A DNA stretch of 64,000 bases from Arthrobacter sp. GTDB taxonomy: Bacteria; Actinomycetota; Actinomycetes; Actinomycetales; Micrococcaceae. The stretch spans positions 94,146-158,145 of the forward strand of contig JAHFUZ010000007.1 of NCBI GenBank assembly GCA_023264815.1, written 5' to 3'. The position numbers and the translations under genes were made by a program. The notes beneath the pieces are model-generated. The model worked only from the letters and a program-made list of their open reading frames with translations, ran no database searches and was not told the DNA's origin. Within the stretch, counting starts at the first letter, position 1, and each line of letters starts with the position of its first letter. This document shows, piece by piece, positions 16,983-27,432 of the stretch.

Positions 16983-18074
16983 ATGACAACTTTGATTGAC
17001 GCGCCGCCCAGCGACGCAGACGGAATTCTTCCGGCCAGCAAGAAAACTTCAGGCGGGGGGCTGGGACAGTACATCCTGGTCCGGTTCCTGCTTATTTTTC
17101 CCACCATTTTCATCCTCGTCACCATTGTGTTCTTCCTGATGCGGATCACGGGCGATCCCATCACCACCGCTATGGGCGGCAGATTGCCCGCCGAACAGTT
17201 GCAGGAACGCATCCAGAACGCCGGCTATGACCGCCCCATCCTGGTGCAGTACTTCGAGTACCTGGGGCAGTTGGCCACGGGCAATTTCGGCCGGACCCTG
17301 TCTGATAACCGTGCCGTATCGGAGATGCTGGCCACCTATGGGTCCGCCACTTTGGAACTCTCCATCAATGCCCTGATTATCGCGCTGCTGGTGGGCATCC
17401 CGCTCGGTATGATTGCCGCCCAGCGTCGGGACCACGCACCGGACGCCGTGCTGCGGGTTTTTGCGATCCTGTGCTACGCAACCCCGGTGTTCTTCGCCGG
17501 CATGCTGCTCAAGCTGACCTTCGCCGTCTGGCTGGGCTGGCTGCCTGTCGCCGGGCGCGCCAAGACTTCAAGTGAGCTGGCCTTAACCTCCCTCCAGGCT
17601 CCCACCGGTATCTACTGGCTGGACGCCGTTCGCAGCGGGAACATGGCGGCACTTGGCGATGTGATGGCACATGCGGTGCTTCCCGCCGTCGCACTTGGAC
17701 TGCTTACCGCAGGAATTTTCCTCCGGCTGGTCCGCACCAACGTGATCGGGACGCTGGGGAAGGACTACGTGGAAGCCGGCCGCTCCCGCGGAGTCAGCGA
17801 ATTCCGCCTGGTCACCAAGCACGCCTACAAGCCCGCACTGATTCCCATCATCACTGTGATGGGGCTGCAGATCGCCGTGATGCTCGGCGGCGCGGTGCTC
17901 ACGGAGAAAACCTTCGAGTGGAAGGGCCTGGGCTTCCAGCTGGCCAACTACCTGACAGCACGCGACTTTGTGGCGGTGCAGGGCATTGTTGTCCTGCTGG
18001 CCATCATCGTGGCAGTCACCAACTTCATCGTGGACATTGTGGCCGCGCTGATCGATCCCCGCGTGAGGTACTGA
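16983..18074 (+). CDS. Peptide ABC transporter permease, DppB/OppB type
   Basis: The protein has 363 residues with six transmembrane helices. The first is FLLIFPTIFILVTIVFFLM near residue 35, after an unusual ~28-residue polar N-terminal extension. The EAA loop 'DYVEAGRSRGVSEFRLVTKH' (about residues 260-280) contacts the ATPase. The C-terminus 'DIVAALIDPRVRY' is typical of DppB. Its partner permease starts 1 nt after its stop. Confidence 0.93.
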   Translation: MTTLIDAPPSDADGILPASKKTSGGGLGQYILVRFLLIFPTIFILVTIVFFLMRITGDPITTAMGGRLPAEQLQERIQNAGYDRPILVQYFEYLGQLATGNFGRTLSDNRAVSEMLATYGSATLELSINALIIALLVGIPLGMIAAQRRDHAPDAVLRVFAILCYATPVFFAGMLLKLTFAVWLGWLPVAGRAKTSSELALTSLQAPTGIYWLDAVRSGNMAALGDVMAHAVLPAVALGLLTAGIFLRLVRTNVIGTLGKDYVEAGRSRGVSEFRLVTKHAYKPALIPIITVMGLQIAVMLGGAVLTEKTFEWKGLGFQLANYLTARDFVAVQGIVVLLAIIVAVTNFIVDIVAALIDPRVRY

Positions 18075-18075
18075 C

Positions 18076-19098
18076 ATGAGCCTCGTTCCCGTCAACGAGC
18101 CCGTGGTCAATCCCCGGGCACCGTTCTACCGCCGGCTGCCGGTAGTCTCACACTTCCAAAAGAGCGTCGGACTCCAGCGCGGAATGCTCGTGGCAGGCCT
18201 CATCCTGACTGCGATCTTCCTCCTCACCGCCTGCTTCGCACCCCTGCTGGCCCCTTACGGCTACTCCCAGCTCTCGGATGCCGACGGCAACTTCCCAACT
18301 CAGGAGGCTCCTGGCGGCAAACACCTGCTGGGCACCACAGTGGGCGGGTACGACGTCCTGTCCCGGGTCATCTGGGGAGCGCAGACTGCATTGTTCGTCA
18401 TCGTGGTGGCTGTGTTGATGTCCGTCGTCATCGGCGTGATCCTCGGCCTGGTGAGCGGTTACATCGGCGGCTGGCTGGACCGGATCCTGGTGGTCATCGC
18501 CGACGCGGTGTACGCCTTCCCATCGCTGCTGGTGGCCATCGTGATGGCCATCGTGATAAGCGGCGGGCAATCCAGCCTCATCGGCGGTATCTTCGCAGCC
18601 GGCACGGCCATCACGCTGGTCTTCATACCGCAATATTTCAGGGTCATCCGCGCCGAGACCGTCAGGCTGAAGGCCGAGCCCTTTGTGGAGTCCGCCAAAG
18701 TGGTGGGTGCCTCGAACACCCGCATCATGACCCGGCACATCTACAAAAACGCCACCCGCTCTCTGCCCTTGATCTTCACCCTTAACGCCTCAGAGGCCAT
18801 TCTTATCCTGGCCGGACTCGGTTTCCTGGGCTTCGGCATCGAGCCAAGTTCCGCAGCCGAGTGGGGATACGACCTGAACAAAGCACTCGCGGATACCACC
18901 TCCGGAATCTGGTGGACCGGGCTCTTTCCCGGTGTGGCCATAGTTCTGACCGTGATGGGCCTCACCCTTGTGGGCGAAAGCATCAATGACCTGAACGATC
19001 CGCGCCTCCGCGGGCGCAAGGCCGCAGGCGCCACGGGTGGGCCCGACTCATCAACTGCCGCACAGGCGGCCATCTCAGCGGATGTGAGAGGAATTTGA
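18076..19098 (+). CDS. Peptide ABC transporter permease, DppC/OppC type
   Basis: The protein has 340 residues. A DppC-type N-terminal domain with one helix (MLVAGLILTAIFLLTACF) and 'HLLGTTVGGYDVLSRVIWGAQ' is followed by five further helices. The EAA loop is 'PFVESAKVVGASNTRIMTRH'. The C-terminus 'LVGESINDLNDPRLRGRK' is characteristic. The gene starts 1 nt after the DppB-type gene and overlaps the ATPase gene start by 4 bp, so translation is coupled. Confidence 0.93.
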   Translation: MSLVPVNEPVVNPRAPFYRRLPVVSHFQKSVGLQRGMLVAGLILTAIFLLTACFAPLLAPYGYSQLSDADGNFPTQEAPGGKHLLGTTVGGYDVLSRVIWGAQTALFVIVVAVLMSVVIGVILGLVSGYIGGWLDRILVVIADAVYAFPSLLVAIVMAIVISGGQSSLIGGIFAAGTAITLVFIPQYFRVIRAETVRLKAEPFVESAKVVGASNTRIMTRHIYKNATRSLPLIFTLNASEAILILAGLGFLGFGIEPSSAAEWGYDLNKALADTTSGIWWTGLFPGVAIVLTVMGLTLVGESINDLNDPRLRGRKAAGATGGPDSSTAAQAAISADVRGI

Positions 19099-20810
19099 CC
19101 ATCAACATACATTCCGTGCCTGACCAGCCGCGGCCCGCGGACCAGCCGGTCCTGGCCATCGACCACCTGAAAGTCACGTTCGCCACCGACGGCGGAGATG
19201 TCTATGCGGTCAAGGATGTGAGCCTTGACGTCCGTCCCGGCGAAGTCCTGGCCATTGTGGGCGAATCCGGATCCGGCAAAACCGTGACAGCGAAAACCAT
19301 TCTGGTGCTGCTGCCGGAGACCGCCACCAGCGGCGGTGCCGTGCTGATCAACGGGAACAATGTCATCAGCGTGAGTGCCTCCAAGCTCAGGCAGATCCGC
19401 GGCCGCGATGTGGCCATGGTGTTCCAGGAACCCTCCACCGCCCTGAACCCGGTGTTCACGGTAGGTTGGCAGATCGCTGAGGGCATCCTTGCCCACGCCG
19501 GCGGACCCGGCGGCAAGAGGGTCACGGCCAAGGAAGCCAAAGTCCGGGCCATCGAGGCTCTGCGCAAGGTGGGCATCCCGGACCCGGAGCACCGGGTCAA
19601 TTACTATCCGCACCAGTTCTCTGGTGGACAGAAGCAGCGTGTGGTGATCGCCGCGGCCCTGGCGCTGAACCCCGGCCTGATCGTTGCCGATGAGCCCACC
19701 ACGGCCCTGGACGTCACCGTACAGGCCGAGATCCTGGAGCTCCTGCGCGACCTGCGGGACAAATACGGTACGTCGATCGTGCTGATTACCCACAACATGG
19801 GCGTGGTAGCCGACCTGGCTGATCGTGTGGTGGTGATGTACCAGGGGGATGTGGTGGAGGAAGCTTCCTCACGGGTTCTGTTCGCCGAGCCGAAGCAGGA
19901 CTACACCAGGAAACTGCTTGCCGCCGTACCCCACCTGGGCCGGAACTCGGCCTCTGAAGGCCTGGAGGAACGTGCCCACCGGAGCTCGCCAGTGCTGGTG
20001 GAAGCCACCAACCTGACCATCGAATACCCGGGCCGGCTGGGCACACCGGCGTTCAAAGCCGTGGACGGGGTCAGCTTCACCGTCTCGGAAGGGGAAGTCT
20101 TTGGGCTGGTGGGCGAATCCGGTTCTGGAAAGACCACCATCGGCCGGGCCATCGCCGGACTGAACCGGACCACGGGCGGCAGCCTGAAGGTGCTCGGCTA
20201 CGAGATGCTCAATCTCAAGGAAAGGACATTTAAGCCACTCCGGAAGGACATCGGCTTTGTGTTCCAGGATCCCGCCGCGTCCTTCAATCCGCAGCTGACC
20301 ATTGGCGAGTGCGTTGCTGAACCGATGATTATCCACACCGCGCCCAGCCCGGCTCAGGCCCGCAAGCGCGTGGGCGAGCTGCTCGAATCGGTGCAGCTGC
20401 CAGCCTCGTATGCTGACCGCTACCCGCACGAACTCTCCGGCGGGCAGAGGCAGAGGGCATCGCTGGCCCGGGCACTCATCCTGAACCCCAGGCTGCTGAT
20501 CGCCGATGAGCCGACGTCGGCACTGGATGTCTCGGTGCAGGCGAAGGTGCTTGAACTCTTTAAGGAGATCCAGGCGGAGTTCGGGTTTGCGGCACTGTTC
20601 ATCAGCCATGACCTCGCCGTGGTGGACATCCTCTCGCAGTGGGTGGGCGTGCTGTACAAGGGCAAACTGGTGGAACAGGGGATCGGCAGCCAGGTGATGG
20701 GGGCGCCGCAGCACGACTACACCAAGCGTCTGATCGCGTCCCTGCCCGTCCCCGATCCGGACGAGCAGGCACGGCGGAGGGCGGCGCACCGGGCGCTCCT
20801 GGCCACATAG
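19095..20810 (+). CDS. Peptide ABC transporter ATPase, fused DppD-DppF
   Basis: The protein has 571 residues and two complete ABC domains in one chain. Domain 1 has Walker A GESGSGKTV, signature FSGGQKQRV and Walker B LIVADEPTTALD. Domain 2 has GESGSGKTT, LSGGQRQRA and LLIADEPTSALD. Most bacteria encode these as two proteins; the fusion is common in actinobacteria. The TTG at 19095 is preferred because GAGAGGAAT lies just upstream and it overlaps the preceding stop. Both domains look catalytically intact. Confidence 0.93.
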   Translation: MTINIHSVPDQPRPADQPVLAIDHLKVTFATDGGDVYAVKDVSLDVRPGEVLAIVGESGSGKTVTAKTILVLLPETATSGGAVLINGNNVISVSASKLRQIRGRDVAMVFQEPSTALNPVFTVGWQIAEGILAHAGGPGGKRVTAKEAKVRAIEALRKVGIPDPEHRVNYYPHQFSGGQKQRVVIAAALALNPGLIVADEPTTALDVTVQAEILELLRDLRDKYGTSIVLITHNMGVVADLADRVVVMYQGDVVEEASSRVLFAEPKQDYTRKLLAAVPHLGRNSASEGLEERAHRSSPVLVEATNLTIEYPGRLGTPAFKAVDGVSFTVSEGEVFGLVGESGSGKTTIGRAIAGLNRTTGGSLKVLGYEMLNLKERTFKPLRKDIGFVFQDPAASFNPQLTIGECVAEPMIIHTAPSPAQARKRVGELLESVQLPASYADRYPHELSGGQRQRASLARALILNPRLLIADEPTSALDVSVQAKVLELFKEIQAEFGFAALFISHDLAVVDILSQWVGVLYKGKLVEQGIGSQVMGAPQHDYTKRLIASLPVPDPDEQARRRAAHRALLAT

Positions 20811-20813
20811 ACT
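20808..20813 (+). promoter_or_regulatory. -10 box built on the ABC gene stop codon (leaderless chorismate mutase)
   Basis: TAGACT uses the TAG stop of the preceding gene. The chorismate mutase ATG is 6 nt beyond it, consistent with a leaderless transcript. No clear -35 was seen. Confidence 0.45.
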
Positions 20814-20819
20814 TGGAGC

Positions 20820-21206
20820 ATGACGCAGCAAAACCAAGATGTTCCCGACGCCGAAACCTACGACGCCGCCGCGAGTTCGCTGGCCGGCCAGGTGGACAAC
20901 TCGGTGATGGCGGAACTGCTGTCCATCCGGTCCAGCATCGACAACATCGATGCCACGTTGGTCTACCTCCTCGCTGAGCGGTTCAAAGCAACGCAGAAGG
21001 TGGGCTTCCTCAAAGCCACTCATCGGCTGCCGGCCGGGGATCCGGGCCGCGAAAGCGCCCAGATCGCCCGGCTGCGGCGGCTGGCCGAGGACGCCCACCT
21101 GGACCCGGCCTTCGCCGAGAAGTTCCTGAATTTCATCATCGGCGAGGTCATCCGCCACCACGAAGCCATCGCCGAGGACCATCAGGCCGCTGCAGAGTGG
21201 AAGTAA
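20820..21206 (+). CDS. Chorismate mutase, AroQ type
   Basis: The protein has 128 residues, an all-helical AroQ domain. The first helix reads 'LLSIRSSIDNIDATLVYLLAERFKATQKVGFLKA', carrying the Arg and Lys residues that hold chorismate; the C-terminal helices contain 'PAFAEKFLNFIIGEVIRHHE'. It converts chorismate to prephenate for Phe/Tyr synthesis. The ~35-residue N-terminal extension is polar and probably disordered. The end overlaps the next gene by 10 bp. Confidence 0.88.
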   Translation: MTQQNQDVPDAETYDAAASSLAGQVDNSVMAELLSIRSSIDNIDATLVYLLAERFKATQKVGFLKATHRLPAGDPGRESAQIARLRRLAEDAHLDPAFAEKFLNFIIGEVIRHHEAIAEDHQAAAEWK

Positions 21207-22207
21207 CAGCTACCGGTCTGGGGCCCTGGCCGGGTGAGGACCCCGTGGAGGCCACGCGGATTATCCGGGGTGAGCTCGGCAGCCCGCACCTGCCGTTTCT
21301 GGCGGAACTGCCGGACCGCGGAGTCGGCTCCGATGCCCTGGGGCGCACGGCGTCCCTCCTCGTTGAACTGGCCGTGGACGTGCAGCCCTACGGCTGGCGG
21401 CTGGTGGACCGGCCCGGCAAGGATTTCCGCCGTGCCGCCTCGGCGCTGTCCACAGACATCAATGTCCTGGCCGATGTGGCCGGCGCAGAGGACACCCCGG
21501 CCCGTGAGATCAAAGTCCAACTGCTGGGCCCGCTCAGCCTGGCCGCCGGGCTGCACCTGCACAACGGCGAACGCGCCCTGATTGACCATGGCGCGCGCCG
21601 GGACATTGCTGCCTCGATGGCTGCCGGTGTGGGCAGCTACCTGTCGCGGATCTCCGGCGCAGTCCCGGGCGCGCGGCTGGTGGTCCAGCTCGACGAACCT
21701 GACATCGCCGCCGTGCTGGCCGGAACCATTCCGACGTCGAGCGGTTACCGCACGCTGCGTGCGGTAGGCGGCCAAGAGGTCACCGAGTCCTGGCAGCTGG
21801 TGATCGATGCGCTGCGGGCTGCCGGCGCCGTCGAAATTGTGGTCAATGTTCCTGAGGTTGAGGCCCCGATTGAACGGATCGTGGCGGCCGGTGCCGACGG
21901 AGTTGCCCTGCCGCTCAAGGCCCTGACATCACGGCAGTGGGAACAGCTCGCTGCAGCCGTCGAGGCGGGCAAACGGGTCTGGGCCGGGGCACTCAACCCC
22001 GGCTCCGGCACCCTGCCGAAGGTGGCCGACGTCGTCGAATCAGTCTGGCGCCCGTGGCACCAAATGGGCCTGCCGGCGTCGTCCCTGGGCAGCGTGCGCG
22101 TCACGCCAGCCGGGGGGCTGGCCGGCCTTACGCCCTCAGCATCGACTGCGGTGCTGGGCCGGCTGACCCAGGTGGCCGACGGGCTCAACCAAAGGGTGCA
22201 CGGCTAA
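21197..22207 (+). CDS. MetE-like (UROD/MetE fold) protein
   Basis: The protein has 336 residues, about half of MetE, matching only a C-terminal-type catalytic barrel. 'ATGLGPWPGEDPVEATRIIRGEL' opens it. 'LVVQLDEPDIAAVLAGTIPT' resembles the MetE 'IDEPA' segment. The canonical MetE zinc ligands (His, Cys, Glu, Cys) are not evident, so it may not be a true methionine synthase. Such short actinobacterial proteins are annotated as methionine synthase-like; their substrate is unknown. The GTG at 21197 overlaps the chorismate mutase gene. Confidence 0.7.
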   Translation: MEVTATGLGPWPGEDPVEATRIIRGELGSPHLPFLAELPDRGVGSDALGRTASLLVELAVDVQPYGWRLVDRPGKDFRRAASALSTDINVLADVAGAEDTPAREIKVQLLGPLSLAAGLHLHNGERALIDHGARRDIAASMAAGVGSYLSRISGAVPGARLVVQLDEPDIAAVLAGTIPTSSGYRTLRAVGGQEVTESWQLVIDALRAAGAVEIVVNVPEVEAPIERIVAAGADGVALPLKALTSRQWEQLAAAVEAGKRVWAGALNPGSGTLPKVADVVESVWRPWHQMGLPASSLGSVRVTPAGGLAGLTPSASTAVLGRLTQVADGLNQRVHG

Positions 22208-22212
22208 CCATC

Positions 22213-22234
22213 ACCCCAACGTCGGGCGTGGGGT
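22213..22234. terminator. Hairpin between convergent MetE-like and DUF4166-like genes
   Basis: ACCCCAACG (22213-22221, one bulged A) pairs with CGTGGGGT (22227-22234) across a 5-nt loop, in the 26-nt gap between two converging stops. Confidence 0.45.
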
Positions 22235-22950
22235 CACAGCCGGCCTTCCCAGCGGTCAGGCTGGGCGTAGCGCGGCAGGAAACTCTGCGCCGAGCTGCCG
22301 CCCACGTAGGGCCGCAGCCTGTACTGCATGCGGCCGGCGTAAACCAGCACCTCCCCGATCTGGGGCTGGATCACCTTGACCTGGATCCGATGCTGTCCCG
22401 TCCCGCCGTCGGCACCGTGCTCCCACCACTGTTCGGCATATGCCTTGGCGTCCAGGGCCGCCGGCAGCGGGAGACGGAGATGGCCAAGGAACAGCCGGGA
22501 AGCTTCGGAGACTCCGCGCAGCCTGCCCTCCTCAGTGACGCTGAGGTTCAGGTCGGTGACCATGCGCCGGAACCGGCCCAGGTAGTCCACCAGCCGCGGG
22601 CCGTGGCTTGATTCCACGAGGCTGGTGGTGTCCTGGAAAATCCTTTTCCGCGAGGGGAACCGGATTTCCCGCCGGGCTGTCAGGCTGGGACGCCCAAACG
22701 GATCAAGGTGGGCGTGGTTTTCGATCCGGAACGGGACCCCTGCGCCGAATTCGGGGAAGAACGCTTCCTCTCCGGAGGTGAGCTTCAGCAGCGGCCTGAG
22801 CCAGGTCTGGCGACAGCCCGCCACGTCGAAGACCCCTTCACCCACGCCGTAATGGCCGGAGCCAGGCAGGAGCGAAAAGTACTCCTGCAGTTCTGGCTGC
22901 AGCCGGGCGAAATCTTTGCCCAGGGCCTGCTGGTAAATGGAAATGTTCAT
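22234..22950 (-). CDS. DUF4166-like protein of unknown function
   Basis: The protein has 238 residues with the opening 'MNISIYQQALGKDFARLQPELQEYF' and 'GVFDVAGCRQTWLRPLLKL', which I associate with DUF4166 proteins. It has no transmembrane helix, signal peptide or catalytic motif that I can name. The C-terminal part 'RIQVKVIQPQIGEVLVYAGRMQY' looks like beta strands. The ATG at 22950 is chosen over an upstream in-frame start because AGGAGG lies 7 nt before it. It is divergent from mtrA. Confidence 0.65.
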   Translation of the reverse strand: MNISIYQQALGKDFARLQPELQEYFSLLPGSGHYGVGEGVFDVAGCRQTWLRPLLKLTSGEEAFFPEFGAGVPFRIENHAHLDPFGRPSLTARREIRFPSRKRIFQDTTSLVESSHGPRLVDYLGRFRRMVTDLNLSVTEEGRLRGVSEASRLFLGHLRLPLPAALDAKAYAEQWWEHGADGGTGQHRIQVKVIQPQIGEVLVYAGRMQYRLRPYVGGSSAQSFLPRYAQPDRWEGRL

Positions 22951-23094
22951 CGGTGACCTCCTGCGCGGAACCGTCAGCGGCGCCGCGGTTAATCCCAATG
23001 TACCGGTCGAACGCCGGCCCCTCGCCTGCGCGCTGCGCCATGCCGGGACGGCGTTGAACAGGACAAACCCTGAGCAATAAGGGAATATATAACT

Positions 23095-23769
23095 ATGAAG
23101 GCACGCATTCTGGTAGTTGATGATGACGAAGCGCTGGCCGAAATGATTGGAATTGTTCTGCGCAACGACGGATTCGACCCCGTCTTTTGCGCAGATGGCG
23201 GCCAGGCCCTCGACGTTTTCCGCTCATCGAAGCCGGACCTCGTGCTGCTTGACCTGATGCTTCCCGGCGTGGACGGCATCGAGGTCTGCCGGCAGATCCG
23301 GGGGGAGTCCGACGTCCCTATTGTGATGCTCACCGCCAAATCCGACACGTCCGACGTCGTCCGCGGGCTGGAGTCAGGCGCTGATGACTACGTGCCCAAA
23401 CCGTTCAAGCCTGCCGAGCTGGTTGCCCGCGTGCGGGCGCGCCTGCGGCCCGGCGACCAGAAGGCGCCCGAAACGCTGCGGATTGCCGACATCACCATCG
23501 ATGTTGCCGGCCACACGGTCAAGCGTGCCGACGAGCGGATCTCCCTGACGCCGCTCGAGTTTGACCTCCTGGTCGCGTTGGCGCGGAAGCCGTGGCAGGT
23601 GTTCACCCGTGAGTTGCTGCTGGAGCAGGTCTGGGGCTACCGCCACGCGGCGGACACGCGCCTGGTCAATGTCCACGTACAGCGGCTCCGGTCCAAGATT
23701 GAGCGGGACCCGGAAGCCCCGGAAGTTGTCTTGACGGTTCGTGGTGTCGGCTACAAAGCAGGTTCCTGA
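23095..23769 (+). CDS. mtrA: Response regulator MtrA
   Basis: The protein has 224 residues. The receiver domain has acidic pocket DDD (residues 9-11), phosphoacceptor Asp in 'LVLLDLMLPGVDG' (about residue 53), Thr in 'MLTAK' and Lys in 'YVPKPF'. The OmpR-type winged helix contains 'LTPLEFDLLVALARKPWQVF' and 'LVNVHVQRLRSKIERDP'. MtrA is the conserved actinobacterial regulator of cell wall, division and replication genes. It heads the mtrA-mtrB-lpqB operon. Confidence 0.96.
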   Translation: MKARILVVDDDEALAEMIGIVLRNDGFDPVFCADGGQALDVFRSSKPDLVLLDLMLPGVDGIEVCRQIRGESDVPIVMLTAKSDTSDVVRGLESGADDYVPKPFKPAELVARVRARLRPGDQKAPETLRIADITIDVAGHTVKRADERISLTPLEFDLLVALARKPWQVFTRELLLEQVWGYRHAADTRLVNVHVQRLRSKIERDPEAPEVVLTVRGVGYKAGS

Positions 23770-25645
23770 GTCCTCGGGACCGGAGGACGCCCCGGACCCG
23801 GCCACGCGCAGGGGGCCGGAACACACCGATGCGCTGGCAGCTGAGCTGGCTGCCCTGCCCTTCCGTGCCCGGATCTGGCGGCGCCGGGGAATCATCGTTG
23901 GCCTGCGGGTGGCCCGTCTAGTCCGGCTGGGGCTGAGCCGGTTCTTCCCGGCCCTGCGGTACGTGGGGCGTTCCCTCCAGCGCCGGTGGCGCCGTTCCCT
24001 GCAGTTCAGGACTGTTCTGACCACGCTGCTTCTGGCGGTGACGTCCTTTGGCGCAGTGGGCGCCTATCTTTCCAACCAGATCGCCAACAACCTGTTCCAG
24101 GAGCGGCTGACCCAGGCCGAATCCGAGACGCGCTACAACGTCAAACAGGTCCAGGACACGTTCGACGGCGCCCAGGTCACCGACCAGTCCAGCGTGATCA
24201 CTCTCGTCTATGACACGCTGAACGCGGTGGAGGGACGGGGGTCCGTCATTCAGCGCCGCTACGTCTTTGAAGCCAAGCCCGAGCAGACCAAGCCACGCAA
24301 CCGCTGGGTGGAGTCAAGGGCCTCGGACCAGCTGACCGTCAGCGTTATCCCGCCCGACCTGCGCAAAGCCGTGCAGACTTCCGGCAAGGACCAGTACTGG
24401 GCATCCACGCTGATTCCGGTGGGAACGGAGGACAGGCCGGGCATAGCGGTGGGCAACCTGGTGACCTTCAACGGAACCGTGTACGAGCTGTACCTGATTT
24501 ACGACCTCAACACGGCACAGCAGACCCTCGACGAAATCCAGGGCGTGCTGCTGGCCGGCGGGGCCGTACTGGTGCTGATGATCGGAGCCATCGCCTGGTA
24601 CGTCACCCGTAACGTGGTCAGCCCGGTCAGCCACGCGGCCCTGGTGTCAGAGAAGCTGGCTGCCGGGCAACTGCAGGAACGCATGGTGGTCAAGGGCGAA
24701 GACGAAGTGGCGCGCCTGGGAGCGTCCTTCAACCACATGGCTGCCAGCCTGCAGGAGCAGATCACCCAGCTCGCCACGCTGTCCCAGATGCAGCAACGGT
24801 TTGTCTCCGACGTCTCACACGAACTTCGCACGCCGCTGACCACGGTCCGGATGGCTGCCGAGGTGCTCTACGACGCCCGGCACGACTTCGACCCCATCAA
24901 CAAACGCTCCGCGGAACTTCTCTACAACCAGGTGGAGCGGTTCCAGTCCCTGCTCGCGGACCTTTTGGAAATCTCCCGCTTCGACGCCGGGGTGGCCATG
25001 CTCGACGCCGAACCCGATGACATTGTGCAGGTCATTGCCCACGTCATTGAGGGTGCCGCGCCGGTGGCAGCAGAGTACGGTTCAGAGATCATCCTGCGTG
25101 CCCCCGCGGACGGCATCGTCGCGGAGATGGACGCACGCCGGATCGACAGGATTCTGCGGAACCTTATCCTCAACGCGGTGGAGCATGGCGAAGGGAAGCC
25201 GGTCACGGTCACTGTCGCCGCCAACCAGACTGCGGTGGGAGTCGCTGTCCGGGACCACGGGATCGGCATGACACCTGCCGAAGCTGCCCGAGTCTTTGAC
25301 CGTTTCTGGCGGGCCGATCCGGCACGTGCCAGGACCACCGGCGGCAGCGGGTTGGGCCTGTCCATTGCCATGGAGGACACCAAGCTGCACAACGGCTGGC
25401 TGCAGGCCTGGGGAAACAAGGGCAGCGGGTCGAATTTCCGTCTGACCATCCCGCTGAGGCAGGGCGAGGAGATCGACCGGTCGCCAGTCCAGCTGGAGCC
25501 CGGTGACATCGTCCTGCCGGATGGGCGCATCCATACGAATTTCCTGGTCCTGGAGCCCGGTCGCACAACTTCGCCCGGCGCCGCAACTTCGGCCGGCGCC
25601 GGTTCCTCGGCGGGCCAGGCCTCGACACCAAAGGAACAGCCATGA
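23741..25645 (+). CDS. mtrB: Sensor histidine kinase MtrB
   Basis: The protein has 634 residues. A charged N-terminal extension (~85 residues) is followed by a first transmembrane helix ([20 protein letters not shown]). An extracytoplasmic domain of ~160 residues comes next, then a second helix ([20 protein letters not shown]) and HAMP. HisKA follows with the phospho-His in '[20 protein letters not shown]', and the HATPase carries '[12 protein letters not shown]', '[10 protein letters not shown]' and '[13 protein letters not shown]'. The GTG start at 23741 overlaps mtrA by 29 nt; a later start is possible because the first ~85 residues are weakly conserved. It senses the septum in mycobacteria. 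Confidence 0.94.
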   Translation: MVSATKQVPESSGPEDAPDPATRRGPEHTDALAAELAALPFRARIWRRRGIIVGLRVARLVRLGLSRFFPALRYVGRSLQRRWRRSLQFRTVLTTLLLAVTSFGAVGAYLSNQIANNLFQERLTQAESETRYNVKQVQDTFDGAQVTDQSSVITLVYDTLNAVEGRGSVIQRRYVFEAKPEQTKPRNRWVESRASDQLTVSVIPPDLRKAVQTSGKDQYWASTLIPVGTEDRPGIAVGNLVTFNGTVYELYLIYDLNTAQQTLDEIQGVLLAGGAVLVLMIGAIAWYVTRNVVSPVSHAALVSEKLAAGQLQERMVVKGEDEVARLGASFNHMAASLQEQITQLATLSQMQQRFVSDVSHELRTPLTTVRMAAEVLYDARHDFDPINKRSAELLYNQVERFQSLLADLLEISRFDAGVAMLDAEPDDIVQVIAHVIEGAAPVAAEYGSEIILRAPADGIVAEMDARRIDRILRNLILNAVEHGEGKPVTVTVAANQTAVGVAVRDHGIGMTPAEAARVFDRFWRADPARARTTGGSGLGLSIAMEDTKLHNGWLQAWGNKGSGSNFRLTIPLRQGEEIDRSPVQLEPGDIVLPDGRIHTNFLVLEPGRTTSPGAATSAGAGSSAGQASTPKEQP

Positions 25646-27372
25646 AGCGGACAGCCACGGCCGGTCCACACAAGAGCGCGGTTCTCCAGGCCCTGGTCCT
25701 GCTGGTGACGGTCCTCGTGCTCGCATCCTGTGCACGGATCCCCACATCCGGGCCCGTGGGAAAGAGCGAGGAGGGCAGTGCGGGCAACCTGAATGCCCCC
25801 GTGTTCCTTCCGGCCGCGCCCCAGCCGGGGGCCGCTCCCGAGACCATCATTGAAGATTTCTACCGCGCAGGCAGCGGGTACGAGGACGACTATGCAGTGG
25901 CCCGCGAATTCCTGACACAGGCCGCTTCCGTGTCCTGGAAACCTGACCAGCGTGCCCTGGTATACCGTTCCGCGACGGTGGTGGGGACCGGCGTCGACAA
26001 TGTCTACAACTATCAGCTCGACGTGGCCTACACCGTGGATATCGACGGCATCGCCACCCAGTCACCGGAAGGCACCATCGAGAACATCCCCGCCACCGTC
26101 ACCCAGGTGGACGGCGAATGGCGGATTTCAGCTATTCCGGACGGGACAGCGATTCCGGAGGAGACGTTCAAAGTCATCTACGGTGCGTCGCCCATCTACT
26201 TCTACGATCCCAGCTTCACCTACGCAGTTCCTGATGTGCGCTGGTTTATCAGGAACAAGACCGTCAAGGCCATGACCAGTGCTCTGCTCGCAGGTCCCGC
26301 TCCCTACCTCCGTGGCGCCGTGGCGAGCGCCTTCCCGTCCGGTATCAAGCTGGCCCGCGAGTCGGTGCCAGTGGTGTCCGGGGCCGCCCAGGTGGACCTC
26401 ACGGCCAAGGAACTGACCGAAGCATCCGCCGAGGACAGGCTCAGGATGCAGACCCAGCTCGCACTCACCTTCCGCAGCCAGCCAGACGTCGTCAACGTTG
26501 AGTTGCGTGCCAACCAGGACCTGGTGCGTGTTGAGGACAACGGCTCTGTGCTGCCCCCCGTGCGGGACAAGAACGTACCCGCGCGTGAGATCGCCATCAG
26601 TGGCAACGAACTGGTGCGTTACGAAAACAACAGGGTTTCCCCGCTTCCGGACATGCAGCCGGTTTCCGCACTTGGACCCCGCTACCCGGCAGAGTCTCCG
26701 GTGTCCCAAACGGTTGCCTTCGTGAACGAGGGCAGGACGACTCTGTACAGCATGGTGCCGGGCCAACCGGCGCGGGCCCTGACCACCCGCAGCACCATCA
26801 CCCGCCCCTCGTTCAGCCTCCATGACTGGGTGTGGGCGGCCGGGCCCGGCGCGAACGGCAGCGCGGAAGTGGTGGCCTACCGCCCGGCCGGGGTGGCCGC
26901 AGGCGCGAATGTCCCCTCCGTGACAATGACCCCGGCGTGGCTCGCTGGCAGGACGGTGAAAGACCTCAGGATCTCCCGGGAGGGCGTCCGGGCACTGGTG
27001 ATCTCGGAACAGAACGGCCAGACCAGGGTGCAGATTGCGGGCATCATCCGTAATGCGGATGGGACGCCGAGGGAATTGACCACACCGATCACGCTCGTGG
27101 CTAACAGCAACCCGGACCAGGGAGTCTGGGTCAACGGCACCACTGTTGCCGTGATGAAGGGATCCGCCAACGCAAATGTCACTCCGGAGCTGCTGTCCCT
27201 GACTTCCGGTGAACCGCAGCAGCTGGCTCCGTGGCCCGGGCTGGTGTGGCTCAGTGCCGGCAATGGGGCTGAAGAAATCTACGGCCAGTCGGCGGAGGGG
27301 ATTTTTCAACGGCTGGGCAACGGGTGGTCGCCCCAGCTCAAAGGCCCCATCGATCCTTCCTTCCCGGGGTAG
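25642..27372 (+). CDS. lpqB: Lipoprotein LpqB
   Basis: The protein has 576 residues. A signal peptide ends in the lipobox LASC (Cys about 31). A GerMN domain (about 200-290, '[22 protein letters not shown]') and a C-terminal LpqB beta-propeller-like domain follow. LpqB interacts with MtrB and modulates MtrA phosphorylation in mycobacteria. It overlaps mtrB by 4 bp (ATGA), so translation is coupled. Confidence 0.93.
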   Translation: MKRTATAGPHKSAVLQALVLLVTVLVLASCARIPTSGPVGKSEEGSAGNLNAPVFLPAAPQPGAAPETIIEDFYRAGSGYEDDYAVAREFLTQAASVSWKPDQRALVYRSATVVGTGVDNVYNYQLDVAYTVDIDGIATQSPEGTIENIPATVTQVDGEWRISAIPDGTAIPEETFKVIYGASPIYFYDPSFTYAVPDVRWFIRNKTVKAMTSALLAGPAPYLRGAVASAFPSGIKLARESVPVVSGAAQVDLTAKELTEASAEDRLRMQTQLALTFRSQPDVVNVELRANQDLVRVEDNGSVLPPVRDKNVPAREIAISGNELVRYENNRVSPLPDMQPVSALGPRYPAESPVSQTVAFVNEGRTTLYSMVPGQPARALTTRSTITRPSFSLHDWVWAAGPGANGSAEVVAYRPAGVAAGANVPSVTMTPAWLAGRTVKDLRISREGVRALVISEQNGQTRVQIAGIIRNADGTPRELTTPITLVANSNPDQGVWVNGTTVAVMKGSANANVTPELLSLTSGEPQQLAPWPGLVWLSAGNGAEEIYGQSAEGIFQRLGNGWSPQLKGPIDPSFPG

Positions 27373-27432
27373 CTGGTTGTCCACATAGGCCGGCTGCCTG
27401 CTACCGCTGCCACCACGCCAGGGCGAGGATGA

